The notes under the pieces were generated by a model. It worked only from the letters and a program-made list of their open reading frames with translations, was not told the origin of the DNA and did not search any database. A stretch of 53,171 nucleotides of DNA, taken from positions 50,157 through 103,327 of the forward strand of contig NZ_KE386958.1 in NCBI RefSeq assembly GCF_000429825.1. The letters run 5' to 3'. Both the position numbers and the translations under genes were made by a program. Source of the stretch: Cohnella thermotolerans DSM 17683 (GTDB lineage: Bacteria; Bacillota; Bacilli; Paenibacillales; Paenibacillaceae). Positions 9,003 to 18,446 of this stretch are shown here, piece after piece. The first letter of the stretch is position 1. Each line of letters opens with the position of its first letter.

Positions 9003-9026
9003 ACAAAATGTTGAGGAGTTCGAATC

Positions 9027-9944
9027 ATGGTTGACTGTGTAATTGGCATCGACATCGGCGGCACTAACATCCGGGTCGGGTTGGTGGATGCGAACCTGGG
9101 ACTGGTCCGGAAGGAGACGGCATTGACGGCAAGCTTTCAAACCGCGGACGACCTGTTCACTCATGTCCGGACCATGGTTGACCGTGTCGATTGCGGCAGG
9201 CAAGCCGCCGGTATCGGGATTGCGCTGCCCGTGCCGTGGAAGGAAGAGATGGCATGCATTTGCGACGCCACTAACATTCCCTGCATCGAGAATATTTCGA
9301 TACAAACGATAAAATCGTATTTTTCCGGCTATGAGGTCTATTTCGAAAACGACGTGAACGTCATCGCCCTGCTCGAATCGGAGCACGGAGCGTCCAAATC
9401 CTACAGCCATTCGATGTACATTACGGTTAGCACGGGAATTGGAAGCGGCATCATTCTCAATAACGAAATTCATCAAGGTTCGCACGGGTATGCCGGAGAG
9501 ATCGGAGGCATGATTGTCTCCGACAGCAGCAAGAGCCTGTCTTCCCTGTACAACGGGACGCTCGAATCGCTATGCAGCGGCAAAGCTCTGGAGGAAGAGG
9601 GCAAACGATTGTACGGCAGCGGCGCCACGACGCAAACCTTGTTTGATAAGTATCACCAGCAAGATAAAAACGCGGCAGTCGTCATCGACCGATGGGTGGA
9701 GCACTTCTCCAATGCGATTGCCACCTTGATGCAGACGATCGACCCGGATGTGTTTGTCGTCGGCGGCGCCGTCATCGACAACAACCAGTGGCTGATCGAC
9801 CGGGTGGTCGAGAGAGCCCGGGACAAGGTGCTGGAGAATTTAAGAGACAGCATCAACATCGTCATGTCGGCGTTCGGGCCGGATGCGGGAATGATCGGAG
9901 CGGGCCTCGTCGCGCTAAAAAACACCAAAGGAGATAAACGATAA
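9027..9944 (+). CDS. ROK-family sugar kinase
   Basis: A 305-residue ROK kinase without a DNA-binding domain. It starts with the phosphate motif GIDIGGTNIRVGLVD, has VYFENDVNVIALLE with the catalytic Asp, TVSTGIGSGIILN and the late PDVFVVGGAVIDN. The conserved ROK zinc cysteines are missing (the segment reads LSSLYNGTLESLCSGKAL), as in its repressor neighbour. It probably phosphorylates the monosaccharide freed by the GH3 or GH4 enzymes, most simply glucosamine or a related sugar, supplying the deaminase. It follows the deaminase by 24 bp and overlaps the GH4 gene by one base. Confidence 0.88.
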   Translation: MVDCVIGIDIGGTNIRVGLVDANLGLVRKETALTASFQTADDLFTHVRTMVDRVDCGRQAAGIGIALPVPWKEEMACICDATNIPCIENISIQTIKSYFSGYEVYFENDVNVIALLESEHGASKSYSHSMYITVSTGIGSGIILNNEIHQGSHGYAGEIGGMIVSDSSKSLSSLYNGTLESLCSGKALEEEGKRLYGSGATTQTLFDKYHQQDKNAAVVIDRWVEHFSNAIATLMQTIDPDVFVVGGAVIDNNQWLIDRVVERARDKVLENLRDSINIVMSAFGPDAGMIGAGLVALKNTKGDKR

Positions 9945-11329
9945 TGAGAAAAATGAAAGTTGCGTTAATCGGAGCGGGAAGCGTGTCGTTTGCCCTCGGG
10001 GCGTTGCAGGATATGGCGTTGTCGCCCCGGCTCAAAAATGAGGTTCAGCTCGAAATTGCGCTGATGGACATTGTGAAGGAAAATGTGAACCGAACTTATC
10101 AGTACGCGCTCCAGTTGTTTGAAGCCTTCGGGCACAACGCGAAGATCTGGCAAACGACCGATTTGGAAGCGGCGTTGACCCAAGCCGACTTCGCCATTGT
10201 CGCGATCGAAGTCAACCGCTATTTCTACTGGTCGCAAGATTTCCACATTCCCCGCCGCTATGGAAGCAAGCAAATTTATGGGGAGAACGGCGGGCCGGGA
10301 TCGATGTTCCATACGTTGCGGAACCTGGGCCCGATGCTCGAGATTGCCCGCACGATGGAGAGGGTATGTCCGGACGCCTGGTTCATCAACTATACGAATC
10401 CGGAAGCGAAGCTGGTGGAGGCGGTCTCGAAGCTGACGTCGATTCGCATCGTCGGCTTGTGCCACGGCCTGGATATGGGCATTCAACAGCTGTGCGAGTT
10501 TCTGGAGAAGAAACCCGATGAAATCGGCATTGAAGCCGGGGGCTTGAACCACTTCGGCTTCTTCACGAAAATTTGGGACAAGAAGACCGGCGAGGATTTG
10601 TACCCGCTGTTCCGTGAGCAAGAGAAGAAGGCGAACCGTCTCGCCCAGTTCGATCACTACGCGCTGTCCCGCACGATGTACCATACCTACGGCTATTATC
10701 CGTATCCGGGAACGAATCACTGCGGCGAATACGTCTCTTATGCGGAGGACTTCTACGCAGGCTTGTCGCTCCAATTCCGGTACAATCCGATTCGGGAGAA
10801 GCTGTGGGAGGAGGGCTCCCGGACGCCGGATTTTGTCTACTGCGCAACCGGCAACACCTTGGACAAAGGGCTGTTCGACAGCGTCCAGACGCAAGAGTCA
10901 TGGGTGGAGCAAGCCTACACCTTCAATAAAGAGAACGTCCGGCCCAGCAACGAATACGCCATTCCGATCATCGAAGCGATCTTCTTCGACGATGAAATTC
11001 AAATCAACTCGGCCAATCTGCCGAATAGGGGCGCCATCAAAGGACTTCCCGACGACATGGTGGTCGAGACCCAGGCGATCGTGAACGGAAGCGGCATTAC
11101 CTTGAAGCCGATGACCGTCGAGTTGCCGACCGCGATTATCGGAACCATTCATATTCAAGGGACGATCCACAAGCTGCTGCTGGAGGCTTATCTCGAGAAG
11201 TCCAAAACCAAGCTGCTCCAGGCGATTCTGCTGGATCCGCAAGCGCCGAGTTATTATCAGGCGTGCGCCATGATCGACGAGATGTGCGAATTGCAGAAAG
11301 ACATCCTGCCCGAGCTGGAATGGAAGTAA
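9944..11329 (+). CDS. Glycoside hydrolase family 4
   Basis: A 461-residue GH4 enzyme, which cleaves glycosides by an NAD-dependent redox mechanism with Mn2+. Residues 5-13 form the Rossmann motif (ALIGAGSVS). Further family signatures are INYTNPEAK, Cys173-His174 (CHGLDMG) and Asn202-His203 (GLNHFGFF), the metal and substrate ligands. It is cytoplasmic, with no signal peptide. It starts within the stop of the kinase gene (TAATG), so it is coupled to it. GH4 substrates vary in anomer and phosphorylation state, so specificity is not assigned; the neighbours point to an amino-sugar glycoside. Confidence 0.92.
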   Translation: MRKMKVALIGAGSVSFALGALQDMALSPRLKNEVQLEIALMDIVKENVNRTYQYALQLFEAFGHNAKIWQTTDLEAALTQADFAIVAIEVNRYFYWSQDFHIPRRYGSKQIYGENGGPGSMFHTLRNLGPMLEIARTMERVCPDAWFINYTNPEAKLVEAVSKLTSIRIVGLCHGLDMGIQQLCEFLEKKPDEIGIEAGGLNHFGFFTKIWDKKTGEDLYPLFREQEKKANRLAQFDHYALSRTMYHTYGYYPYPGTNHCGEYVSYAEDFYAGLSLQFRYNPIREKLWEEGSRTPDFVYCATGNTLDKGLFDSVQTQESWVEQAYTFNKENVRPSNEYAIPIIEAIFFDDEIQINSANLPNRGAIKGLPDDMVVETQAIVNGSGITLKPMTVELPTAIIGTIHIQGTIHKLLLEAYLEKSKTKLLQAILLDPQAPSYYQACAMIDEMCELQKDILPELEWK

Positions 11330-11335
11330 GCGAGT

Positions 11336-13471
11336 ATGGACAAAAATAAGCTTCTAGAGTTGCTTCGGAAAATGACGCTGAGAGAGAAGTTCGGCCAGCT
11401 TACGCAGATAACCGGCGAACCGTTTATCGGCAGAGCGGATGACGACATGGTGGAGACCGGCCCCGGTTACCCGCCGGATATGCTGGAGCCGGATACTTTA
11501 TACACCGTCGGCAGCGTCATCGGCGTATCCAGCGCGAAGATGACCAACCGGATCCAGTCGGAATACTTGAAGCGGTCCCGGCTGAAAATTCCGCTGCTGT
11601 TCATGCACGATGCCATTCATGGCTACAAGACGATCTTTCCGATTCCGCTGGCGCTGTCGTGCACATGGGATGAGCGGATTCTGGAGAAGGCGGCGGAGGT
11701 CACGGCAACCGAATTGCGGGCCTCCGGCATCCATGTGAATTTCTCGCCGATGGTGGATCTGGTGCGGGACGCCCGATGGGGCAGGGTCATGGAGGCGTTC
11801 GGAGAAGACCACCTGCTGTCCGGCCATCTCGGCAGGGCGATGATCAGGGGCTACCAGAAACGGTCCGACGGCAAGATCGGTCCGGCCGGCGTGGCCGCCT
11901 GCGTGAAGCATTTTGCGGCATACGGCGCGGCCGTCGCCGGCAAGGATTACAATACCGTCGATATGTCGATGCGGGAATTTTACGATTACTACGGCAAACC
12001 TTATGAAATCGCTCTCCAGGAGAAGCCGAAATTCGTCATGAGCTCGTTTAATACCTTTAACGGGGTTCCAGTGACGGCAAGCGAAGCGATGTTGAGACAA
12101 ATCCTCAGAGGAACCTATCGCTTCGACGATTTGGTCATCTCCGATTGGGGGGCGGTCTCCGAACTTCAAAATCACAGGGTGGCCAGAGACGGGAAGGAAG
12201 CGGCCGAGTTGGCGTTGACGGCGGGCGTCGACATCGAGATGGTCTCCACCTTGTATCTGGCGCACTTCGAAGCGATCGTGGCGGAACATCCGGAATTGTT
12301 GGACGATGTGGATGCGGCGGTGCTGAAGATCCTTCAGTTGAAAAACGAACTGGGCCTGTTCGAAAACCCGTATGTCGACGAGGAGGCGGAGTCCGCCGTC
12401 ATTCTCAGCCCGGAATCGCTGGAGGCCGCCAGAGAGGCTGCCCGAAGAAGCTGCGTCCTGTTGAAGAACGACCATCAAACGCTTCCGATCGGCAAGCAGC
12501 ATCGTTCCATCCTGATCGTCGGGCCCTTCTCCAACACGAGGGAGCTGCTGGGCAATTGGGCGTGCAAAGGAAGCTTCGACGATGTGCCGACGCTTGCCGA
12601 AGGCTTGAAGCAAGTCGACGATTCGCTTCAGGTCAACGTTTACGATACGCTGGACGATTGCCCCGGCGATGTGCTGGAGCAATGCGATTACATTATCGCG
12701 GCGGTCGGCGAGCGTTGGGATCTCAGCGGCGAAGGGCACAGCAGCGTTCATATCGGGCTCGAAGACAGCCAGCAGCAGTTGATCCGGCAAGTGAAGCGGC
12801 TGAACAAGCCCTATGCCTGCGTCTTCTTCTCGGGAAGACCGCTGGCGCTTCAGGACATCATCGACGATATTCCGGCTTTGCTATGGTGCTGGTATCCGGG
12901 CACGCAAGCCGGCGTCGCGATTGCCGAGCTCTTAACCGGCCAAGAGACGCCGTCGGGCAAACTGACCATGTCGTTCCCGCGATATTCCGCCCAGACGCCG
13001 ATCTACTACAACGAATACAGTACGGGGCGTCCGGCGAACGCGTCAAGCTACAGCAGCCGGTACCAGGACTGCGAGATCGGGCCGCTGTTCGCCTTCGGGC
13101 ACGGGTTAACGTACACCGGAACGGAATACGCGAACTTCCGCCAATCGAGCGACAGGATCACGGCGGAGCAGGGGATCACCTTCTCGTTCGATATTCATAA
13201 TCCCAGCGGGTACGACTATCCGGAGATCGTCATTCTGTACATCGAGGATCTCGTATCCAAGGCGGCGCGTCCGACGCGCGAAATGAAAAAATACCGGGTC
13301 GTTCCGGTGCCGGCCCGTCAGACGGTGCACGTGGAACTCACCATCTCGCTCGACGACCTTCAGTATCTGGACGCAAACCTGCAAAGAACGGTCGAACCCG
13401 GGGAGTTCCGGGTGTACATCAACGATCTGGCGAAACCGGTGTTTGCTTTCGTATACGAGGACGCTGTTTGA
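11336..13471 (+). CDS. Glycoside hydrolase family 3, beta-glucosidase type
   Basis: A 711-residue GH3 enzyme without a signal peptide, so intracellular. The N-terminal barrel shows KHFAAYG and the nucleophile Asp270 in VISDWGAV. A second alpha/beta-sandwich domain (about 370-560) and a C-terminal fibronectin-like domain (about 600-705) follow, the layout of Bgl-type GH3 and not of short NagZ. It would release terminal beta-linked sugars from imported oligosaccharides. It starts 6 bp after the GH4 stop and ends the enzyme part of the block. Substrate is inferred from neighbours as an amino-sugar or mixed beta-glycoside. Confidence 0.92.
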   Translation: MDKNKLLELLRKMTLREKFGQLTQITGEPFIGRADDDMVETGPGYPPDMLEPDTLYTVGSVIGVSSAKMTNRIQSEYLKRSRLKIPLLFMHDAIHGYKTIFPIPLALSCTWDERILEKAAEVTATELRASGIHVNFSPMVDLVRDARWGRVMEAFGEDHLLSGHLGRAMIRGYQKRSDGKIGPAGVAACVKHFAAYGAAVAGKDYNTVDMSMREFYDYYGKPYEIALQEKPKFVMSSFNTFNGVPVTASEAMLRQILRGTYRFDDLVISDWGAVSELQNHRVARDGKEAAELALTAGVDIEMVSTLYLAHFEAIVAEHPELLDDVDAAVLKILQLKNELGLFENPYVDEEAESAVILSPESLEAAREAARRSCVLLKNDHQTLPIGKQHRSILIVGPFSNTRELLGNWACKGSFDDVPTLAEGLKQVDDSLQVNVYDTLDDCPGDVLEQCDYIIAAVGERWDLSGEGHSSVHIGLEDSQQQLIRQVKRLNKPYACVFFSGRPLALQDIIDDIPALLWCWYPGTQAGVAIAELLTGQETPSGKLTMSFPRYSAQTPIYYNEYSTGRPANASSYSSRYQDCEIGPLFAFGHGLTYTGTEYANFRQSSDRITAEQGITFSFDIHNPSGYDYPEIVILYIEDLVSKAARPTREMKKYRVVPVPARQTVHVELTISLDDLQYLDANLQRTVEPGEFRVYINDLAKPVFAFVYEDAV

Positions 13472-13495
13472 TCAACGGTCGGCCTAAATATTAAA

Positions 13496-13513
13496 CAAAA
13501 TTAATTAATTTTG
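13496..13513. promoter_or_regulatory. Perfect 18-bp palindrome before the transporter genes
   Basis: CAAAATTAATTAATTTTG is a perfect 18-bp palindrome in the only sizeable gap (83 bp) of the amino-sugar block, just before the first permease gene. It is AT-rich against a GC-rich background and looks like an operator or promoter element for separate control of the transporter. A weak TTGATC lies at 13468. It does not share sequence with the repressor-gene palindrome beyond base composition. Confidence 0.5.
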
Positions 13514-13554
13514 AAAAATTTTCTATGCGCGACCGAAAATGAGGACGGTGTAGG

Positions 13555-14466
13555 ATGAAGCGCACGTTTAAAGAAAAATGGATGTCGCAATGGCAGCTGC
13601 AGGTGATGGTGTGGCCCAGCATCATCCTCCTGATCGTGTTTTCCTTCATTCCGATGTTCGGATTGATTACCGCATTCCAGGATTATTCGCCGCTGACGGG
13701 GTTTTTCGCCTCGGAATTTGTCGGTCTCGATAATTTCAAAGCGTTTTTGGGCGATTCTGATTTTTACAACGTGCTGACGAATACGCTTGCCATCAGCCTG
13801 CTGAAGCTTCTGATCGGTTTTCCGCTTGAGATCGTATTGGCCATTCTGATCAACGAGCTGCGTGCGGGACCTTTCAAACGAGTGACCCAAACGATATCCT
13901 ATCTGCCGCACTTCCTGTCCTGGGTTATTCTCGGCGGCATGATCATCTCGTGGCTGAGCTCGTCCGGTTTGGTCAACAGCTTGCTGATGTCGCTGCATCT
14001 AATCCAGGAACCGCTCCCCTTCCTGACCAACCCGAACGCCTATTGGTGGGTCGCAACCTTAACCGATATCTGGAAGGAGGTCGGGTGGGGAACCATTCTC
14101 TATCTGGCCGCCATGGCGGGGATCGATCCTTCCCTGTATGAGGCGGCGAAGGTGGACGGCGCCCGGAAGCTGAAACGGATTTGGCATATTACGCTCCCCG
14201 GAATCAGCCAAATTATCGTCTTGATGTTCGTATTGCGGGTCGGATCGGTTCTCGGTTCGAATCTGGAACAGGCGCTGGTCCTCCAGAGCTCGTCCAATAT
14301 ACAGCGGAGTGAAGTCATCGATCTGTATGTCTACCATTTGGGCTTGACGCAGGGGGACTTCTCCTTCGCGACGGCTGTCGGCATTTTCTCATCGGTCGTA
14401 TCGGTCATTCTGCTGCTGCTCGCGAATGTCCTGACCAAGCGAATCCACAACAGTTCAATCTTCTAG
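13555..14466 (+). CDS. Sugar ABC transporter permease, LplB type
   Basis: A 303-residue integral membrane subunit of the LplB branch found widely in Paenibacillus for polysaccharide-derived oligosaccharides. It has six hydrophobic segments, the N-terminal sequence PMFGLITAFQDYSP typical of LplB, and an EAA loop (YEAAKVDGARKLKRIWHITLPG). It is followed 15 bp later by the partner permease and then by the binding protein. Together they would import the glycoside processed by the upstream GH3, GH4, kinase and deaminase genes. Confidence 0.93.
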   Translation: MKRTFKEKWMSQWQLQVMVWPSIILLIVFSFIPMFGLITAFQDYSPLTGFFASEFVGLDNFKAFLGDSDFYNVLTNTLAISLLKLLIGFPLEIVLAILINELRAGPFKRVTQTISYLPHFLSWVILGGMIISWLSSSGLVNSLLMSLHLIQEPLPFLTNPNAYWWVATLTDIWKEVGWGTILYLAAMAGIDPSLYEAAKVDGARKLKRIWHITLPGISQIIVLMFVLRVGSVLGSNLEQALVLQSSSNIQRSEVIDLYVYHLGLTQGDFSFATAVGIFSSVVSVILLLLANVLTKRIHNSSIF

Positions 14467-14481
14467 GAACGAGGTGAGCCC

Positions 14482-15354
14482 ATGCGTTTGGAGAGAGGGG
14501 AAGCGTTGTTCAACATCTGCAACAAGATCTTCATGGTCTTCTTCGTTGCGATCATCGTGTTCCCTTTGATCAATATTCTCGCACTGTCGTTCAATGACGG
14601 CTATGACGCCATGAAGGGAGGGATCTACCTATTTCCGAGAAAGTTTACGCTGATTAACTATAAGACGATTCTGCAAGACCCCACCATCTACCGGGCGTTC
14701 AGCATTACGGTTGCCAAAACGGTGATCGGTGTAGCCGGGCACTTGTTGATTACCGGCATGGCGGCTTACGCCATGAGCAAGTCGTATTTGGTGGGGAGAA
14801 AAGTGTTCATCCGGATGGGCATCATCACCATGTTTTTCAACGGCGGCATGATTCCGACCTTCCTGGTCGTGAAGTCGCTGGGTCTGGCCAACAATTTCTG
14901 GGTGTACATCATTCCGGTGCTGTTCAGCTTTTACGACATGATCATTCTTATGAACTTCTTCCGGAATTTGCCGGAATCCATCGAGGAATCCGCGAAGATC
15001 GACGGAGCGAACATGTTCCAGATTTTCTTCCGAATTGTGTTCCCGCTGTCGCTGCCGGCATTTTCCACCATTGCGCTGTTTCACGGCGTGTATCAATGGA
15101 ACGACTTCTTCGTCGCGAAGCTGTATATGACGGATAAGTCCCTGTATCCGATCCAGTACTACCTTTATCAGTTGCTGACGAGTACGGGGGCGGCCAGCTC
15201 GGCCAAAGCGGGCGTCTATATTTCGAAGGCGTTTACAACGCAATCGCTGCAGCAGGCTACGATGATTATCACAACCTTGCCGATCATGCTGGTCTATCCG
15301 TTTCTTCAGAAATACTTTATTAGCGGAATGTTGCTAGGGGGAGTCAAAGAATGA
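14482..15354 (+). CDS. Sugar ABC transporter permease, LplC type
   Basis: A 290-residue partner permease, LplC/YtcP branch. It has ALSFNDGYDAMKGGIYLFPRKF near the N-terminus, the EAA loop ESAKIDGANMFQIFFRIVFPLS, and the characteristic ending FLQKYFISGMLLGGVKE. The ribosome-binding site is GAACGAGGTGAG just upstream. Its stop overlaps an ATG of the following reading frame in an ATGA junction, tying it to the binding-protein gene. Confidence 0.93.
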   Translation: MRLERGEALFNICNKIFMVFFVAIIVFPLINILALSFNDGYDAMKGGIYLFPRKFTLINYKTILQDPTIYRAFSITVAKTVIGVAGHLLITGMAAYAMSKSYLVGRKVFIRMGIITMFFNGGMIPTFLVVKSLGLANNFWVYIIPVLFSFYDMIILMNFFRNLPESIEESAKIDGANMFQIFFRIVFPLSLPAFSTIALFHGVYQWNDFFVAKLYMTDKSLYPIQYYLYQLLTSTGAASSAKAGVYISKAFTTQSLQQATMIITTLPIMLVYPFLQKYFISGMLLGGVKE

Positions 15355-15377
15355 AGCCAGTAGAGAGGGGTAGCGCT

Positions 15378-16994
15378 ATGAGAAAATCCATTGCTGTCAT
15401 CAGTTCGTTGGCAATCGCTCTGTCCGTCGCCGGCTGCGCCAAGAAGGGGGACGTGAATCTGCCCGATCCGACCTTTACCGTCGACAAGGCCACACCGAGC
15501 TGGAAGGTCGATAAAGAGAAGGCGAACCTGAGCTGGTACATCAATTTCGACTGGTTCGCCCAAACGTGGGGCAACGACGTCGCCTCCAAGTATATTACCG
15601 AGGATACGGGCGTCAGCATTACGTACCAGAACGGTACGGACGATAAATTGAACACCATGCTGGCTTCCGGGGATTTGCCGGATATTATTACGATCGACGG
15701 CTCGAGTCCGTTGATCAAGGAGGCCGACAAATTCGCGATTCCGCTCGACGAGCTGGCCAAGAAATACGATCCGTACTTCCTCGAAGGAGCGGCGAAGCCC
15801 GAGACACTGAAGTATTTCACCCGGGACGACGGCCATATTTACGGCTATCCCAACTTCTCGAATACGAAAGCGGATTACGAGAAGGGCGGCATTTACGGCA
15901 ATCAGGCCTTCATGGTGCGCAAAGATATTTACGAGAAGATCGGCAAACCTGATATGACGACGCCGGAGGGCTTCCTGTCCGCGCTGGAGGCGGTACGGAA
16001 GTTAAATGCGAAGGACGAGCTCGGCAAGCCCGTCATCCCGCTCGGCATCTCGATTTTCAACGGCGGGTCCGAGCCAAACGGCGTATTCAACCGTACGCTG
16101 GCCGATTTTATCGGCGTGCCCGTTCTCACGGACGACGGCAAATATTATGACCGCTATACGGATCCAGATTTTCAAAAGTGGCTGAAAACGTTCGTCAAAG
16201 CCCGTCAAGACGGGTTGACCGACAAAGACATGATCACCATGACGAAGGACGACAAGGATGCAAGACTGACCAACGGCAGTTACTTCGCCTACTTCGCATC
16301 CGACGTGAACGGCGAGACGGACGCCTTGTCGCTGTGGGCGAATGAACATCCCGACAAAGTCTATATTGCAGTGAACGGCCCGTCTTCAACGGTGGGAAGA
16401 AAGACAGCGCTTCCGGGAACTTCGATCGAAGGGTGGACGCAGACGTTCATTTCCAAGACGTGCAAAAATCCGCGGAAGGCCATGGAGCTTGTGACGTACC
16501 TGGTGAGCGAATACGGCAACAACGTAATGGATTTCGGCCGGGAAGGGGAACCCTATACGATCGTGGACGGCAAGCCGGTATTGAATAAAGATCTGCTGGA
16601 ATTCAAGCAGACGGACCCGGCGGGATTCGAGAAGAAGATCGGATTGACGACCCACCTCTGGCTTCAGGACAGCGCGCTGCTCTCGCGGCAAATGGGCCTC
16701 TCGCAATTCCCGAAAGCTTTGCAGCAGGCCAAACAATGGACGGTGCAATATGTCGTTCCGCAGTTTGAGCTCGCGGGTCTGAATGTTTACTTGTCCAAGG
16801 AATCGGCGAGAAACCTCGAGAAGATCAACCAGAACTGGTCGCAAACCGTGGCGAAAATCCTGAACGCCAAGTCCGATGCCGAAGTGGATCAAGCGATGGA
16901 CGCGTTTGTCAAATACCGTCAGAACAACGGATACGACAAGCTGGTGGAAGAATGGAACAAGCAAATCGAGGCCAACAAGAAAAAACTGCAATAA
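15378..16994 (+). CDS. Sugar-binding lipoprotein, LipO-like
   Basis: A 538-residue extracellular solute-binding protein of the large LipO-like class that accompanies LplBC transporters. I chose the start at 15378 because it follows GAGAGGGG with 7 bp spacing and gives a clean lipoprotein signal (lipobox LSVAGC, Cys about residue 20). An in-frame ATG at 15351 overlaps the permease stop and would add nine residues before the signal, so it is less likely to be used. Family motifs include SGDLPDIITIDG. It should bind the oligosaccharide imported for the block. Confidence 0.93.
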   Translation: MRKSIAVISSLAIALSVAGCAKKGDVNLPDPTFTVDKATPSWKVDKEKANLSWYINFDWFAQTWGNDVASKYITEDTGVSITYQNGTDDKLNTMLASGDLPDIITIDGSSPLIKEADKFAIPLDELAKKYDPYFLEGAAKPETLKYFTRDDGHIYGYPNFSNTKADYEKGGIYGNQAFMVRKDIYEKIGKPDMTTPEGFLSALEAVRKLNAKDELGKPVIPLGISIFNGGSEPNGVFNRTLADFIGVPVLTDDGKYYDRYTDPDFQKWLKTFVKARQDGLTDKDMITMTKDDKDARLTNGSYFAYFASDVNGETDALSLWANEHPDKVYIAVNGPSSTVGRKTALPGTSIEGWTQTFISKTCKNPRKAMELVTYLVSEYGNNVMDFGREGEPYTIVDGKPVLNKDLLEFKQTDPAGFEKKIGLTTHLWLQDSALLSRQMGLSQFPKALQQAKQWTVQYVVPQFELAGLNVYLSKESARNLEKINQNWSQTVAKILNAKSDAEVDQAMDAFVKYRQNNGYDKLVEEWNKQIEANKKKLQ

Positions 16995-17009
16995 CCGGAA
17001 ATTCTGGGA

Positions 17010-17034
17010 AGAGGGGCGCTGCGCCTCTCTTTTC
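17010..17034 (+). terminator. Terminator after the LipO-like gene
   Basis: AGAGGGGCGC pairs with GCGCCTCTCT around a one-base centre, with one G-T pair, and is followed by TTTT. It sits 15 bp past the stop and closes the amino-sugar block. The remaining stretch to 17230 shows no gene; it holds only two partial AraR half-sites (GTAC at 17183 and 17202). Confidence 0.75.
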
Positions 17035-17230
17035 GGCTATATAAGGAGGGAACGGGAGGCGGAGGGAGCGGATTTTTCTTGCAGCTTCCACCGCGTCCCG
17101 CTCGCTACTAGAATCGAGCGTGATCGCGGGATAAGGAGGCCACCCAGGCGTCGGTTCGCTTGCGGGAAGGCGTATCTTACTTGTACCGGGAGCTTCGGAT
17201 TGTACGGATAGCGGAAGCACGTGTGCGCGA

Positions 17231-17246
17231 ATAGGTACGTACAAGT
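17231..17246. promoter_or_regulatory. AraR operator upstream of araR
   Basis: ATAGGTACGTACAAGT matches the known Bacillus AraR box ATTTGTACGTACAAAT, with the palindromic core GTACGTAC intact. A TATAAT -10 follows at 17259-17264, so bound AraR would cover the -35 region and autoregulate. Half-site-like GTAC motifs at 17183 and 17202 could assist cooperative binding. Confidence 0.85.
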
Positions 17247-17293
17247 TCGATCGTATGTTATAATGGAGGAAAACCCTTTTTGAGGTGAACGGT

Positions 17294-18391
17294 TTGAATT
17301 CGCAATCCCCGAAATATTTACGGCTCAAAGAAGAAATCGTCTCCTGGATTGCCGGGGGGCGCTACCGTCCCGGCGACAAGCTGCCGTCGGAGAACGAGCT
17401 GTCCGAACAATTCGGGCTCAGCCGGCAGACGGTCCGTCAATCGATCGGGGAACTGGTTCAGGAAGGCTGGCTGTCGCGGGAGCAGGGCAAAGGAACGTTC
17501 GTCGCACGGCTGTCGGGAGAACGCAAGAACGCGGGCGGCGGCAAGACCGTCGGCTTGATCACGACTTATATATCCGACTACATTTTCCCGTCCATCGTTC
17601 GCGGGGTGGAATCGGTCTTGAAGGATCGGGGGTACCGCCTTCTGTTGTCCAGCACCGACAATCGCAAGGACCGCGAGCGGGACAGCCTGGAGATGATGCT
17701 CAGCCAGGGCGTGAGCGGGCTGATCGTGGAGCCCACCCGGAGCGCGGAAGGCAATCCGAACTTCGACGCCTATATGGCGATGCAGTATCACGATATTCCG
17801 CTGCTGATGATCAACGAGCAGTATCCGGATCTTGATTGCCCGTGCGTGAAGCTGGACGACGAGGCGGGCGGGCATCTGGCGACCGATCATCTGCTGGCGG
17901 GTGGGCATAAGCGGATCGCGGGATTTTTCAAGACGGACGATCTGCAGGGCGTACACCGGATGAAAGGCTTCGTGAAGGCGCATCGCGAGCGCGGCATCCC
18001 GGTCGATCCCGAGCGGATCGTTCGCTATTCCACGGAGGAGAAGAGGGTGCGGCCGCAAGCCGCTTTGCGGGAGCTGCTGCGGCAGCCGGAACCGCCGACC
18101 GCGCTCGTCTGCTACAACGACGAGCTGGCCGTCGCCTTGCTCGACATTGTGCGCGAGGCGGGGCTGCGCGTGCCGGAGGATCTGGCGATCGTCGGCTACG
18201 ACGACTCGTTCCTGGCGACGGCGACGGAAATCAAGCTGACGAGCGTCGTGCATCCGAAAGCGGAGATGGGCGAGAAGGCCGCGGCGCTGCTGCTCGACAT
18301 GCTGGAGAACGGCCGGCGTGCGCAGGAGCAAGGATGGGTGTACGCGCCGACGCTTGCGGTTCGGCAATCGACGGCGGCGGCACGGGAATAA
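17294..18391 (+). CDS. araR: AraR, GntR-LacI-type arabinose repressor
   Basis: A 365-residue chimera of an N-terminal GntR winged helix (about 1-75, with DKLPSENELSEQFGLSRQTVRQS) and a C-terminal LacI-type sugar-binding domain. The latter runs from KTVGLITTYISDYIFPSIVRGVE to the end. Bacillus subtilis AraR has the same layout and about the same length. The TTG start at 17294 is favoured because TGAGGTGA lies 6 bp before it; a GTG at 17285 in the same frame is the alternative. AraR releases its operators when L-arabinose binds. Matching boxes occur before this gene and before araD, which fixes the assignment well. A GC-rich hairpin lies 34 bp past the stop. Confidence 0.93.
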   Translation: MNSQSPKYLRLKEEIVSWIAGGRYRPGDKLPSENELSEQFGLSRQTVRQSIGELVQEGWLSREQGKGTFVARLSGERKNAGGGKTVGLITTYISDYIFPSIVRGVESVLKDRGYRLLLSSTDNRKDRERDSLEMMLSQGVSGLIVEPTRSAEGNPNFDAYMAMQYHDIPLLMINEQYPDLDCPCVKLDDEAGGHLATDHLLAGGHKRIAGFFKTDDLQGVHRMKGFVKAHRERGIPVDPERIVRYSTEEKRVRPQAALRELLRQPEPPTALVCYNDELAVALLDIVREAGLRVPEDLAIVGYDDSFLATATEIKLTSVVHPKAEMGEKAAALLLDMLENGRRAQEQGWVYAPTLAVRQSTAAARE

Positions 18392-18424
18392 GTCGGGGCT
18401 TGGCGCCGGCTTTTGCCTTCGGCT

Positions 18425-18446
18425 CCTCGCCCTCGCAAGGGCGAGG
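18425..18446. other. Perfect GC hairpin downstream of araR
   Basis: CCTCGCCCT and AGGGCGAGG form a perfect 9-bp stem with a CGCA loop. No T-run follows, so it may be a weak or factor-dependent terminator or an RNA-stability element. From here to the araD promoter (18447-18612) no gene or other structure is supported. Confidence 0.5.
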
